Under the pieces are notes generated by a model that ran no database searches, was not told where the DNA came from, and saw only the letters and a program-made list of their open reading frames with translations. The position numbers were made by a program, and so were the translations under genes. Below, piece after piece: positions 51,414-61,947 of a stretch of DNA of 64,000 bases (positions are counted from its first letter, which is position 1; each line of letters opens with the position of its first letter). Source of the stretch: Helopsaltes ochotensis (Eukaryota > Chordata > Aves > Passeriformes > Locustellidae); the NCBI GenBank assembly GCA_013400155.1, contig VXBM01000018.1:291898-355897 (forward strand). Direction: 5' to 3'.

Positions 51414-53856
51414 CCTAACAGAAAGAAGAGAGATCTATGTTTCAGCTTACAACTGAAAAGCTTTTTATATACTTTCAATGTCTCCTCGGTTCTTAGAAAA
51501 TATTTTCCCATCTTGTTCAATACCTTGTTCATATGGAATGCATTACTGGGCCCCAAGTGTGATCTTCAAATCTGCCAGTTCATAATCTTGGTAATTCAGA
51601 ATAACAGCTTATCACTAGTTATGAAAGAATTAAACCTAAAAATTCTGCTGCTATTACACCAACTTGTCACTGTAAATGGAATGATGGATTTCAGTGTGCT
51701 TCCTTGATAGAAACTTAAATACATAAAATTGGTATCAATTATCTATGTTTGACACCACCGTATTAATCTTCCTACTGACTACTGAAATAGGCCATCCTAG
51801 ACAAGTTATACCTTTGTACTTCTTTCAAGTACGTGTATTGGCAAGGCCTTTCATTAACATTATCATGCCCCTTGAGCCCACTTCTCAATAACTCGATACC
51901 ACCCAATTACTGACATAAAAGTCTGTCACTTTATTTACAACTCAGGAGAATCTGGAAAGACAGTATTAGATGTGCATAATGGAAACAATCTCAGGTCTAA
52001 ATTGGTAGGAATGTTGAACTGACCTTGTGGACATACAATTCTCTCAAACTATTCATATACTTGTATTTCACCATTAAAGAGTCTAATTACTGATTTTTTT
52101 TTCAACTGCTTTTTGAGACATAAAAATTTCCTGCTCACTGGGTATGAAAAGTAACACTTATCCTTCACAGGCCTAACAATATTCTTTGTAAAGGTTTCTC
52201 TGCCCTTCCACTAATTTGAGGAGATCTGCCCCATTTCCTTTGAAATGTCAAAGGAAAATTAAATTAAAAGCCTTACAAACTCCCATTTACAAGATGTCCA
52301 CTTACTCCACCATTTGGCTATGACGTGCACTTGCTTGATATGTAAAGCAAGCCTCTCTGGGAGCATAAGCAGCTGGATGAATTGCATGTTTATCTGTTTC
52401 AAATCAATAGGTAATATTTGGATTGAATAAGCCAATTCTGAATTATAACCATAGAGTTGTCTGGAAAGAAAGAAAAAAAAATATTGAATGGTTCAGAGGG
52501 AACTACAGATAACAGAGATAAATGGGAGAATATATCAAAAAAAGAACTTCTGAATGAATTCAGAAATTTGGTAGAGTACTCTTTTGAAGGTAGAAATTAT
52601 TTCAGCAATAATCACCATATTGACAGATTTAAATATGAGCTGCTAAAAACTCTGCATAAAAAGACATTTATTTATCCAAGAGAACTGTTATCTCCATAAT
52701 CTCTTGCTCCATTTCTTTCTAATCTCCAGTCAGAACTATTAAACTTTCTTTGTCTTTTCCCATATCCTGTCACCTCTAATACTTACTGTATTTTGTGGAG
52801 CAAAAATAACTGGTACTTTGCATGATATAATGGGTACAGGCTGTAGGGTTTTGGGTTGTCACTCTGTTAGTTTTCTTGTTCCCATTCCAGGATCATGTCT
52901 CCTGTTAGGATGTATTCAAAGATACAAAAATTACACAAACTCCACCATCCCAGTTGAGCTCTGGGCATGAGTAGTTACCCTTTACTTTCCAGCAGATCTA
53001 ACAGTGTCTCATTCCTATTTTGAGTCCAAATGTTTAATAATCCACTTCATCATCAGACTGCTTCAACACTTAGATGAACGTGCACTGGTATCCAGTAAGA
53101 CATTTATTACCCATTCCAGATAGGATTTCCTAATGTTTTCCTCCTTTTTGTGATAATGTATATGGAAACCTTGGTATATTGTCATTTGAAGTGGTCTTTG
53201 TTACACAAATCACAACTAAGAAACATTTTATTTTCTCTGCTGTTTTGCTCACTATAGGGAACTGTATCCTCTAGTCTGGCTATTGCAATCAGATTCCTCC
53301 TGCTCATCACTTTCACATTCCTAACTCACTAAATCTTCAGGTTTGATCCCAACCTCAACAAAGTCAAACTCTAGGTGAACTTAGGCTTACATAAACATCT
53401 TCTATTCTTCTTTCTTTTGAAGAGAGGAAAGGAAGAAAATTAGTCTTAACTAATGTTTAACTAGTTTGCAACTCAGAATATACAGGGGGTGTGGCCTATA
53501 TATGGTGTTTCCTTTTCAGCTCTCTCTTCTTTTTTTTTTTTCCCAAATGGTTTTGCGTTCTTCATGCTTCCTCAGCTTTACAGTTAAATTGCTAATAACA
53601 AACACTTTCCCTTTAAATAATGTACTAGGCCATTCAGGCATTTACCAATAAAAAGCCACAATAAATCAAAAGGAATCACCCAGGGAAAATGAAAGGCAGC
53701 TAGAATAGAACCACTGTGCAAGCAGGTTGTCTGATGGCTGAAATGAAGACTGCAGACTCCAAGCATGTCCAACAGTCTTTATAAGGAAGGGCAGTTGTAG
53801 TGCCCAGTGAGTAGCTGTAAGGTACTGATCTGTGCTCAGAAGCAGCTCTGTCTTTT
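51414..53856. other. Unique non-coding DNA
   Basis: AT-rich. The Lys/Asn-rich 80-codon ORF at 52,457-52,699 is composition-driven and unrecognised. A T run lies near 53,530. Confidence 0.55.
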
Positions 53857-54620
53857 CAGAATCACAGAGCATGCTGAGTTGGAAGGGACCCACAGGACAA
53901 TTATGTCCAACTCCCAGGCTGGCAGGACGCTGCTGACTCACATTCCTGTGACCAGGACCCCCCAGATCCCTTACCATGGCATTGCTTTCCAGTGTCTTGC
54001 TCCCCAGTCTGTCAGTACATCCAGGGTTGCCTCATCCCAAGTACAGAATTAGGCACTTTCTGCTGCTGAACTTCGTATGGTTAATGGATCCCAGCTCCTG
54101 CAAAAACATTTTTCCTGATGGTCTTTCTTTACTAATTCCCTGAGCAACCTGAAGTCAGTTCTCCTCATGTCCAGAGCTGAGGTTTTGCTGGCATTTTCAT
54201 CCTGTCAACAGATTTTAAACTCGATCACTTTGTGGTCATTGTGGCCAAGATGACCACTAATCTCTGCTCATGAGATCCTCTCTGTTGAGAAGTACAATGA
54301 GTCCTGCTATCTCCTGTGCTAGAAATCTTTTGCCTGTCTGAGTTAGGTGTATCCTGTCAGGTGTTAGTAGACCAGGTATAGAGTAGATCCTCCCATGGCT
54401 GACAAATGAAATTTTTTGGCTGGCATCAGCCTCAGAGCCAACACCTGATGAATCTTCCTATTCCTATCAATATTATTTGTTGTTACCAGAATAATCCAGA
54501 AAATCACTACTTGTGCTCCTGATACTTCTTCACATTGTCCCAGGCCTTGTAGTAATTTTTGATCACCTGTGGACTTCTTTTTGCATTTTTATTACACCAT
54601 CCCTTCCACATTTTTCTCAA
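53857..54620 (-). mobile_element. Rearranged CR1 retrotransposon with ORF1 esterase, endonuclease and ORF2 tail remnants
   Basis: Read on the minus strand from right to left. 54,610-54,300 carries the end of CR1 ORF1, whose SGNH-type esterase domain is recognisable by PGLLTPDRIHLTQTGKRF (the D-x-x-H box is at 54,347-54,358) followed by LAQEIAGLI. About 54,300-54,113 carries the end of the ORF2 apurinic-type endonuclease, GHLGHNDHKVIEFKI (54,211-54,252), followed by ALDMRRTDFRLLRELV. In the usual SDH box the Ser is Asn here. 54,080-53,900 carries a post-RT region (KCLILYLG, RDLGGPGH, VSQQ), and 53,900-53,857 the antisense 3' end (TCAGAATCACAGAGCATGCT). The first part of the endonuclease and the whole reverse transcriptase are missing. 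Frameshifts abound, so the element is dead. Confidence 0.85.
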
Positions 54621-55159
54621 TGCACCAGGCAGCTAATACAGCCTGCCAAACCCTGGAGCCCTCCCAAAGCTTCTCTTCATCACAGATCAACAGAGTTTCA
54701 CTTATCCCTCTCCCCCAGGGCAGGGACTGAATATTTTCTTCCTGTCACAGAACAAAGACAGGAAAAATCTGAAGACACATGGTGAGGCCAGTTATTTTTC
54801 CTTCTCATGGATGAGGTTCATGGCTGAGGCTGTAAGGAGCTCTCTCCACCCTTTAGGACTAACCGCCACATATCCAAGCTCTTGTTTAGCAGCAAAGCTA
54901 GCTGGGCTCTTGTGTAGAGGGGAGAGTAGAGAGCTTTCACGTCCTCCTCCTCAGCACAGGGAAGAGTCAAACCACTGCCTTGCAGTGGCCCATGAACCAT
55001 GTGGGAATGAAGATGGCTTGATAACTTTCTGCATCTTGTTCCACAGAACATGCAAGAATATGCGTTTCCTAGATTTTATATCAAGCCATGGTCTAGCCCA
55101 GAACTATTGGAATCAGTGTGCTGCTGCAGAGGGGAGATGTGAAGTCTCATGATGCTGGC
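54621..55159. other. Moderately GC-rich, possibly more CR1 5' sequence
   Basis: Adjoins the ORF1 remnant on its 5' side, so 54,621-54,800 may be further CR1 ORF1, but I see no clear motif. The 54,811-55,152 (+) and 54,818-55,051 (-) ORFs are open on opposite strands and unassigned. Confidence 0.35.
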
Positions 55160-55208
55160 CAGATAAATGATCTATAGGTCCTTCAGGCCTCAGCCTTTAT
55201 GAGTCTAT
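55160..55208 (+). mobile_element. Possible old CR1 3' tail
   Basis: AAATGATCTATAGGTCCTTC followed by AGGCCTCAGCCTTTATGAGTC resembles the 3' end of older CR1 lineages (GATCTA..GGTCCCTTCTGGCCT..TATGAGTCTATG). It is short and diverged, so this is tentative. Confidence 0.4.
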
Positions 55209-57086
55209 TATATCACACTCTTCGCAGTCATAGACCTAAAATATGTGAGTGCCCTACCACTGACAGATGTACTGAATGTTTTTATAACCTTACACAAAGA
55301 ATTTTGACTGCAGACAATTTGTGATTTTATTCCCTGTTAGTTCTGTTTCCATCAAATCAACTTCGGTTTGACAAAGTAGCTCTATTTATGTTGAAGGTCA
55401 CCCCTTCCTAAGCAGTGATTAGTTGAATCTTTTCTATGGTTAATCCATCAAAGAACTTTAATAAATAGTTTTGAAGATGCAAAGTCAAAAAAATAGTAAA
55501 TAGTTTGTTCATTTAAAAGCACAGAACCAAATCCTGCAGTCCTTAATGTAGAAAAGCTCTCTTAAAAGATTGAGCTCTTTTAGAACACCAGATTTTGGTA
55601 CTTCGATTGCTTCTTTCTCAGTAACCATTACATGTGTAAATGTTTTATTATCAAATGGTGAGCTGCATAGAAAAGAAAGGTTATCCTGCTCTAGCTACTT
55701 TTAGTTCACACCTAAAAAGGTTAATTGTCAAAAATGTTATTAACTTGACTGTTGACTGCTCTTGCATAGCAAATATAGTTGAATTGGCTTTTATCTTTTC
55801 AGTTCATTACAGCACAATCACTATATCTGTCAGTGCAGTAGGCTTTAATATTGGATAAACAAAGTACAGAGGGGTTAATCTCAGTATTTATGTAATACCT
55901 AATAATACATTCAGCAAAGAATCCTCAGAACAAGAAAGCTCTTTCTCATTTACTGAATAAAAGGATGCATGAAAATATGTCCTTACAGTTTTACTCAGGT
56001 ATTGACATTGCAGATAATGCATGATAATGAGGACATGGTCTGTGTTTACATGTGATTTGAAAGTGATTCCAATTTATTTTTAATGATTCTAAGGATTAAA
56101 ATAAGTCCTCTACCCTTGCTGAATCTTGTGACAAACTGCAAAGATTTTGCTATCCTAGTTAGGCCATCTACATCAAGAGTTATGTTCCTGGAGCAAAGGC
56201 AGCCAATCACTTACATGGGACAGGTGATGGGAAAGGATTCCTGTGGGCACATATCATGCAGGAGTGACTCAGGAATTGTGCATCAAGGCAAAAGCTGTCC
56301 CTGTGCCCCTGCAACAAGCACTGTCAGAAATGGAAGCACGATTTTATAAATCTCAGTTTAGTCCTGGCCCAATCTGGGGCAGAATCTCTAAATTAGTCTC
56401 TTTATGCTAGGCCTGAGATAATGCCACAAGCCAGCCCATAGATGTGGGATATAACTGATTGCTATCATTTAAAAATTTATATAACTCCATTTATTCCCTT
56501 CCAGATCATTTAGATACTCAAATTACCAAGGTTTTAGTGCCAGAAATTCAATGAAAGGAGCACAAACTCTATGTTGTAATAAACTTTAGTATTTAAAATA
56601 GCTTAATAAAATTAATTTCATTTCAGAAGTGTTTCTTGCACTTTAATGTCTAAATTTTAATTATTTCATTCTGAATTAGCAGAACTTGTTAAACGTGTTG
56701 ATTGTTTTTAGAACAAAGTGGGGTGTTTCAACACTGTCAAGCACATTCAGCTTGGTACTGTAATTCTTTTCAGAGTGAACTGAAGATGCTTTACAACTAT
56801 TAGTCCCTTGCAGGTGTTTGAATACAGAAGTGAATGCTTTGCTATTCAATACAGAAGATTTTCTTCAACCAACAAAAGCGAAAAATCACCGCAGCAGATG
56901 AGAAAACCTCCAGCCCCAATGTATCTACCTTATATAAAATTATTCTCCTCACGCAGTTCTGGCAAAAGAAAAGTGTGGGTTACAGAGTCACTCTTCCTCT
57001 AGCAACACTTCAGTGTTCCTCTCTGCAAATGCAAACATCCTGAATGTTGTGTAAAACAATTACTTTCAATGACTGTATGAAAAACA
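55209..57086. other. Unique non-coding DNA
   Basis: AT-rich. ORFs at 55,640-55,858, 56,083-56,349 and 56,808-57,043 have no recognisable domain. Confidence 0.55.
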
Positions 57087-57181
57087 GGAATTCTTTGGGG
57101 GCTTTTTGGTTTTGGTTTGTTTTGGGGGTTTTTTGTTTGTTTGGTGGGGGTTTTTTTTGGTTTTTTTTTTTGGTTTTTTTT
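57087..57181. repeat. G/T-rich tract
   Basis: GGGG and T runs alternate over 95 bp. Its left edge carries a 15-base word (57,087-57,101) that recurs at the right edge of the GT tract at 59.1-59.2 kb. Confidence 0.88.
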
Positions 57182-57764
57182 ACAGCAGGCACAAATCCAG
57201 TGCTTAGACCGCTGGTGTTATTACTGTCCTTAGCAGGTAAGGAGGTGTAGGGTGGTGAGTGGTATGCAGGATAAACCTCCCTGTGGAACTGCTGAGACAC
57301 AGTCCAAGACTTCAGCCACCAGTTTCAACCCAACCCCAAGCAGGCACAGACAGACTTCAGTTGCTCAGAACCTTGTCCCTTCAAGTCCTTGGTATGTCTA
57401 AGCATCTCCTCCTAAACAGAGCCAACCTAAAACCAGTGACAACAAGTCTGTTTCTTAGACTCTGTGTTTCTATTTCTCACAGACATCCACTGCATTTCCC
57501 TGGCAAATGTGACAGCTGGAGCCTGGGTATTGTTGGAGCATGGTGAAATGGGCAAGAGAGGTGGCTGGTATAAAAGGCAGTGAAGGAGCCTGCCTCCGGT
57601 ATTAAGTTGTACCTGCAGAGAGTGTCATCTGACAAGGACAGAGGTGCTCAGGATTAGCATCCACATCCTCTTCTCTGAGCTCACCACCTTGTCTCTGAAC
57701 AGTGCTGGTTTGGCCATTAGCAAGGAGCTCATTTTCCCTTGACACTCTTGCCCTCTATCCTACT
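57182..57764. other. GC-richer unique stretch with a TATA-box-like site
   Basis: Slightly GC-rich. ORF 57,259-57,546 (95 codons) is unrecognised. A strong core-promoter-like TATA box is listed separately. Confidence 0.4.
57569..57576 (+). promoter_or_regulatory. Consensus TATA box (GGTATAAAAGGCAG context)
   Basis: TATAAAAG flanked by G/C on both sides, the form most typical of focused RNA polymerase II promoters, with CCTCCGGTATTA about 25 bp downstream where initiation would fall. No exon or LTR was recognised downstream, so function is uncertain. It lies 190 bp left of an LTR that points the other way. Confidence 0.3.
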
Positions 57765-57768
57765 CTAC
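57765..57768. repeat. Target-site duplication, left copy (CTAC)
   Basis: Directly abuts the LTR 3' end. It is identical to 58,267-58,270 on the other side. Confidence 0.65.
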
Positions 57769-58266
57769 TGCAGCAGCCCTCTTATGAGAGTAAAAATGAG
57801 CCAAGGCACAGACTTGTTGTTAAACACGGAATAAAAAGGGTCCTGGTCTATTCCTCCTCTTACTCCTAGGCATCTTAACTCCAACTATTCACTGATTCTG
57901 GCTGCAGCAAACTCCTACTCTAGGTTTCTCTTGCAGCTTCTGGCTGCTGGTTATTTCCCACTAAACTATGACTGCAGGTATTAGTTTGCAGACTGACTGC
58001 AGGCTTTTACCAAACTAGACTGTGACTGCAGGTTCCAGCAACAGGCTCTAACTGCAGACCCAGACTGACCTGCAGCAGCAATTCTCTCTCCCCACAACCC
58101 TACCTCCACCTCCTCAACATTCCTCCACTTCCCAGCTAACCCACCCCTCTTTTATCTCACTCATCCTTATTAGATACAGCTGTTACTCATCAGGGGAAAG
58201 GCTGTATTGGGTAATTAACACAGCTGTTACTTATCAGAGGTGAGGTCACCTGTATTCCCTTCTACA
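57769..58266 (-). mobile_element. Solo LTR of an endogenous retrovirus (family A, copy 2)
   Basis: The reverse-complement counterpart of the LTR at 18,744-19,260, 498 bp long, with matching ends (TGT at 58,266 and TGCA at 57,769 on the minus strand). CTAC at 57,765-57,768 and CTAC at 58,267-58,270 form a 4-bp target-site duplication. Four ACTGCAG units lie at 57,971, 57,996, 58,025 and 58,051 (spacing 25, 29, 26). The GATAAAAG box is conserved, but the AATAAA signal of the other copy reads AATAGA here. There is no internal retroviral sequence. A 4-bp duplication is usual for gammaretrovirus-like ERVs, so ERV1-like is a reasonable guess. Confidence 0.87.
57971..58057 (-). repeat. Four degenerate ~25-30-bp direct repeats inside the LTR
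   Basis: ACTGCAG cores at 57,971, 57,996, 58,025 and 58,051 on the plus strand. They match the CTGCAGT units in the LTR at 18.98-19.07 kb, where the fourth is decayed. Confidence 0.7.
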
Positions 58267-58270
58267 CTAC
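58267..58270. repeat. Target-site duplication, right copy (CTAC)
   Basis: Directly abuts the LTR 5' end and matches the left copy. The short length leaves some chance of coincidence. Confidence 0.65.
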
Positions 58271-58299
58271 CCAGAAATGAGAAATATTTAAGTAACTAT

Positions 58300-58800
58300 G
58301 CACCTATGGTGTGTAGTCTTGGGTGCCACAAAGTAAGAACATAAAGCTCTTAGAGAGGATACAAAGAAGGACCATGAAAATGGTGAAGCCATGTAAGGAG
58401 CAGGTGAGGTTTCCTGACTTGCTCATCCTGGAGAAGATGAGACTGAGGAAAGACCTCATCACGATCTATGGCTTCCTAACGAGGTGAAGTGGAGGAGCTG
58501 ATGCCAATCTCTCCTCTCTGGTGACCAGTGGCAAGACTCAAGGGAATAGCATTGAAGTTTTTCAGGGGAGGTTTAGGTTGGGTATTAGACAAAGATTCTT
58601 CACCCAGAGTGTGGCTAGCACTGGAACAGGATCCCCAGGGAACTGGTCAAAGCACTAAGCCTGAGAGAGTTCAAGAAGCATTTAGACAGTACTCTCAGGC
58701 ACATGGTGTGACTCTTGGGGATGGTGCTGTGCAGGGCCAGGAGTTGGACTTTGATGATTCTTATGGGCTCCTTCCAACTCAGGAAATGCTATGATTCAAT
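58300..58800 (+). mobile_element. CR1 retrotransposon, 5'-truncated
   Basis: A plus-strand CR1 copy of 500 bp. It starts in the post-RT part of ORF2 (AAGCTCTTAGAGAGGATACA, CATCCTGGAGAAGATGAGAC), reads the ORF2 end (ERVQEAFRQYSQAHGVTLGD region) and the 3' UTR (CTCAGGCACATGGTGTGACT, GTGCAGGGCCAGGAGTTGGA), and ends in ATGCTATGATTCAATGAT. It is the same subfamily as the 13.06-kb tail. It begins only about 30 bp from the LTR target duplication, so the two insertions are near neighbours. Several frameshifts are present. Confidence 0.93.
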
Positions 58801-59130
58801 GATTAGCTGTTGAAATATATTTGCACAGATATATATCCACTTATGTATTACTGCTTCCCTCTGGCTTTTTTCACATCCATTCCCTGCAACTGAGGTGCAA
58901 GACTGCACAATAGGTTCCATTTGCACATGTCATGTCTGCCTTTCTCTCATCAGATTCTTTCCACTCCACACTTCCCGTATGACTGTTTCTGAGTCTGTGG
59001 TTTTGTTTAATAACTTTGAAAGTACATAGAATAATTTTGAAATATACAAGCTTTAAACTATGCAATTTATGCAAATACATCCTTCTGAAGATCACTTTTT
59101 GATTTTAAGTACCCAAGAACAACATATGTT
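58801..59130. other. Unique non-coding DNA
   Basis: Short AT-rich spacer. Nothing recognised. Confidence 0.55.
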
Positions 59131-59240
59131 TGGTATTTTTGGAGGTGTTTTGGCTTGTTTGTTTTCTTTTTTTTTTTGTTTTTGCAGGTTTTGGGGGGTT
59201 TTTTGGGGTTTTTTTTTTAAGGGGGAATTCTTTGGGGGTT
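59131..59240. repeat. G/T-rich tract
   Basis: T runs with GGGG and GGGGGG blocks, ending in the 15-base word shared with 57,087-57,101 (here 59,224-59,238). The small ORF through it (59,060-59,242) is low complexity. Confidence 0.88.
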
Positions 59241-61854
59241 AAATTGTTGCATTTTTGTCCAGACTATTAGCTGAATTTTACATATTGCTTTCATTGGCCA
59301 ACCGTACCTGACAGCTTCAGGAGAGGCAAAAGTAATTTGGAGCAATTTTCTCCAAGTTTTTCCATGCCTTATTATCTGTATCTTTCAATTTACCACCTTT
59401 TCAGTGGTCTGGTCCTTGGAGGCCCCAGAGAGAAATTCGTGTCGTTCCTGAAGACCTGAAATAATCTGTTGTCAAATTTCTTATTGAAAATCCATGTGGG
59501 GCTCAGCAGAATATTATACTTCAGAGGATAGTTATGTCATGCTCCAGTGGTGGTGGGAGAGATGCAAGGAAGCAGGCAGTGAAGCTATCGAGATGGCAAT
59601 CCTTCTTTGTCTTCCAGCCTCCTTAGGAAAGACTGAGTACATCTACGTTTATTCTAAATGCAGATGGAGCCAGTCCATGGTAATCTGTGCAGGTAGTAAT
59701 AGAATGTGACTGGGAGTGTAGGTGGGAGTTAATCCTCACAGGCTGCATCAGCAGAGGAGGTGATGCTGAAGACTCTGTGAGCCTCTGAGTGCTGCACAGC
59801 AGCTGAATACACCATTCATTTATTGGCAATCTGAAAAGAGCTTAGATGAATGCAAAACCTTTGTGTCTCTTTATCAGCTCTGTGCCTCAGACTTTGCGCT
59901 AATGTAAAAATGTAAATCCCCAGCAATTAACAGCTGTTTCTACATTAGCAGAGCTCCCAAGGTTCTCCTATCTCCATTTGTCTTTAAACATTTTATTAGA
60001 AATTTGACACCGGTGATGTTCTAATTAAAGTCCATTTTCTAGAATGAAGTACTTCTATAGCAGTGTTACAAATAGTGTTATTTTCATAGAGAGTATCATC
60101 ATTGACCTGGTGCTTAGGCTGCATTTCTGAAGATTGTTGACTTCTCTTAAGATCTGGCAATTCTCAGTGGACCTCATTTAGATACCAATGCTATGTGTCC
60201 AAATTTGTTTCTGATTTTGCATAGAGAAGTTATGGGCACATATGTGGAGAGACACTGAAATCCATGCTGAGGATGAAAAGATAATTTGTCATAAAATGAA
60301 ACTAGAAAGCAGCTTGTATCTTGGATATCAGCAGAAAAAAACTCCTTTATTTAAGTGAGTTATGTATTGTTCTAAGGAAGGAACAACACAAAGATTTAAA
60401 TTAAGTAAAAAGGAACATCTTGCTTTTGAAAATGTCTTGTGGGCTAAAGAAATTTTTTTTATGCTCTAACTCGGACATTAGAAGACAATGAGAGGCATTC
60501 TTGACTGGATTTGTAATTAAAACAATTTAGGAGTGGAGTTGTTATTCATATAACTGTGGGAGGCAAATTTTTTATCAGAAAATCATTGCCTATACATTTC
60601 AGTAAATTTGAAGGTTTGTTCTATGTGGGAAAGGACTCCTTCCTGAGCTTGTTAGATGTAAATAATTTAAGATGGCAAAAAAGTATCCCATTTTATAAAC
60701 CATTTAAATAATAGTGACAGCCCTTGAGATCCATAGCTCATGGCTCATAATCCAGAAGCAAAGATATTCAGTTATTCAGTAAAAAAAAATTGAAAATACA
60801 TTATAATAATGGTTTATATCTCTTATAAAATTCAGCTATAATCCATCTGAAAGTTCCTCTATAATGAGGCTGCTGTGGGTTTTTTGAGGTAAGATGTTTT
60901 ACAGCAAAGAGTCTCAATAGTCCACCAGGCACTTTTACATACTGCACTAAGCTCAAAACAGATGCCAGATACTACAAAATACCACTGTGGTAAAATGCCT
61001 CATATTGGTTTTGGCTCAAACACAATTTTGGTTTTTTGGTTATATTTTCATCACTATAAATGTCTGAGATACTGACAAAACCGTTATGTTTATTGTGTTG
61101 AGGATTTTTCACTGGTCCATATTTTGGTAACAAAATTCTGTTTCCCCAGAATTTTAACAGTCAGACAATGAAGTCAAGCTAGGAATTAAGCATACAGAAA
61201 AATACACACTCTGCTGTGTATTTTACTTCCCGTCTGTTATGGCCAAGTTAAGTGTATTTTTTCAAGTCTGGTAGATACAGACCAGCATGAATTCAAGTTC
61301 TTTTTAGGTGTTCCTGTGCAGAGAGTTGAGGTCTCTACATGTATGACATCTCTGATGTATGATGCAGTCTTCCCCATGGAAAAAACACTTCAAAGTGTCA
61401 GGTCCTTATAGTAGAAGTTCATTTATGTGTACTGCAAATCAATGCAGGGGGGTCTTGGATAATTCTTCTGGCTCAGTGCTTTGGTATTGTAATCACTTTA
61501 ATTATGGGAGTCCCCTTGAACCCAGCTTCACCCATGGTAGAGGGTTATCTACATCTGGACTTTTTAATGAGTGAAGAGTTGTTTTTCTTTTCAGTTTTCT
61601 GGGATTTTGATAGCTGTGTGAATACTACAAGGCATTCAGTCTTCCTTTGCACACAAGCATTAGTTCAGAACACTGCCTTGAGCAATGCAATTCTTCTAAG
61701 TTTGTAGGTGTAAATACCCTAACTCACGTTAATTAAAATATTCTACCATATTCTATTTCATTTTAGATACGAATATGAAGGAAGCATTTGTCACAGTTAA
61801 AAGTGTGAAGGGTTTGCCTCATTTTTTAAATTCCCTGTTAAAATCTGAATACTG
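59241..61854. other. Unique non-coding DNA
   Basis: Chance ORFs only. 59,890-60,070 has the look of a conserved element and is listed separately. Confidence 0.5.
59890..60070. other. Candidate conserved non-coding element
   Basis: Non-repetitive, with CAATTAACAGCTGTTT (a homeodomain core next to an E-box palindrome), ACACCGGTGATGTTCTAATT and TTTTCTAGAATGAAG. The density of transcription-factor-like words suggests an enhancer, but without alignment this is weak. Confidence 0.25.
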
Positions 61855-61910
61855 AATCACAGAATACTGTTGGGCAAGGTCTTATTTAAATTAGCCTACC
61901 CCAGCAGATG
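61855..61910 (-). mobile_element. Probable CR1 3' tail remnant
   Basis: GAATCACAGAATACTGTTGG followed by GCAAGGTCTTATTTAAATTAGCCTACCCC matches the antisense layout of a CR1 3' end (AATCACAGAAT...GGTTGG..GACCT...TAGTCCAACCCC), heavily diverged. Confidence 0.5.
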
Positions 61911-61928
61911 GACTGCTTTAACCACTTC

Positions 61929-61947
61929 TTTTTTTTTTTTTTTTTTT
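61929..61947. repeat. T19 homopolymer
   Basis: An unbroken T run about 20 bp right of the probable CR1 remnant. Confidence 0.95.

Noticed and set aside
51219..51707. 162-codon plus-strand ORF
   Set aside because: It runs from a possible LTR-like fragment into unique AT-rich DNA, and no protein family or exon boundaries were seen.
52457..52699. Lys/Asn-rich 80-codon ORF
   Set aside because: Composition follows the A-rich DNA, and there is no domain or conservation evidence.
18744..58266. A single full provirus bounded by the two family-A LTRs
   Set aside because: The LTRs are in opposite orientation, 38.5 kb apart, and no gag, pol or env sequence was recognised between them.
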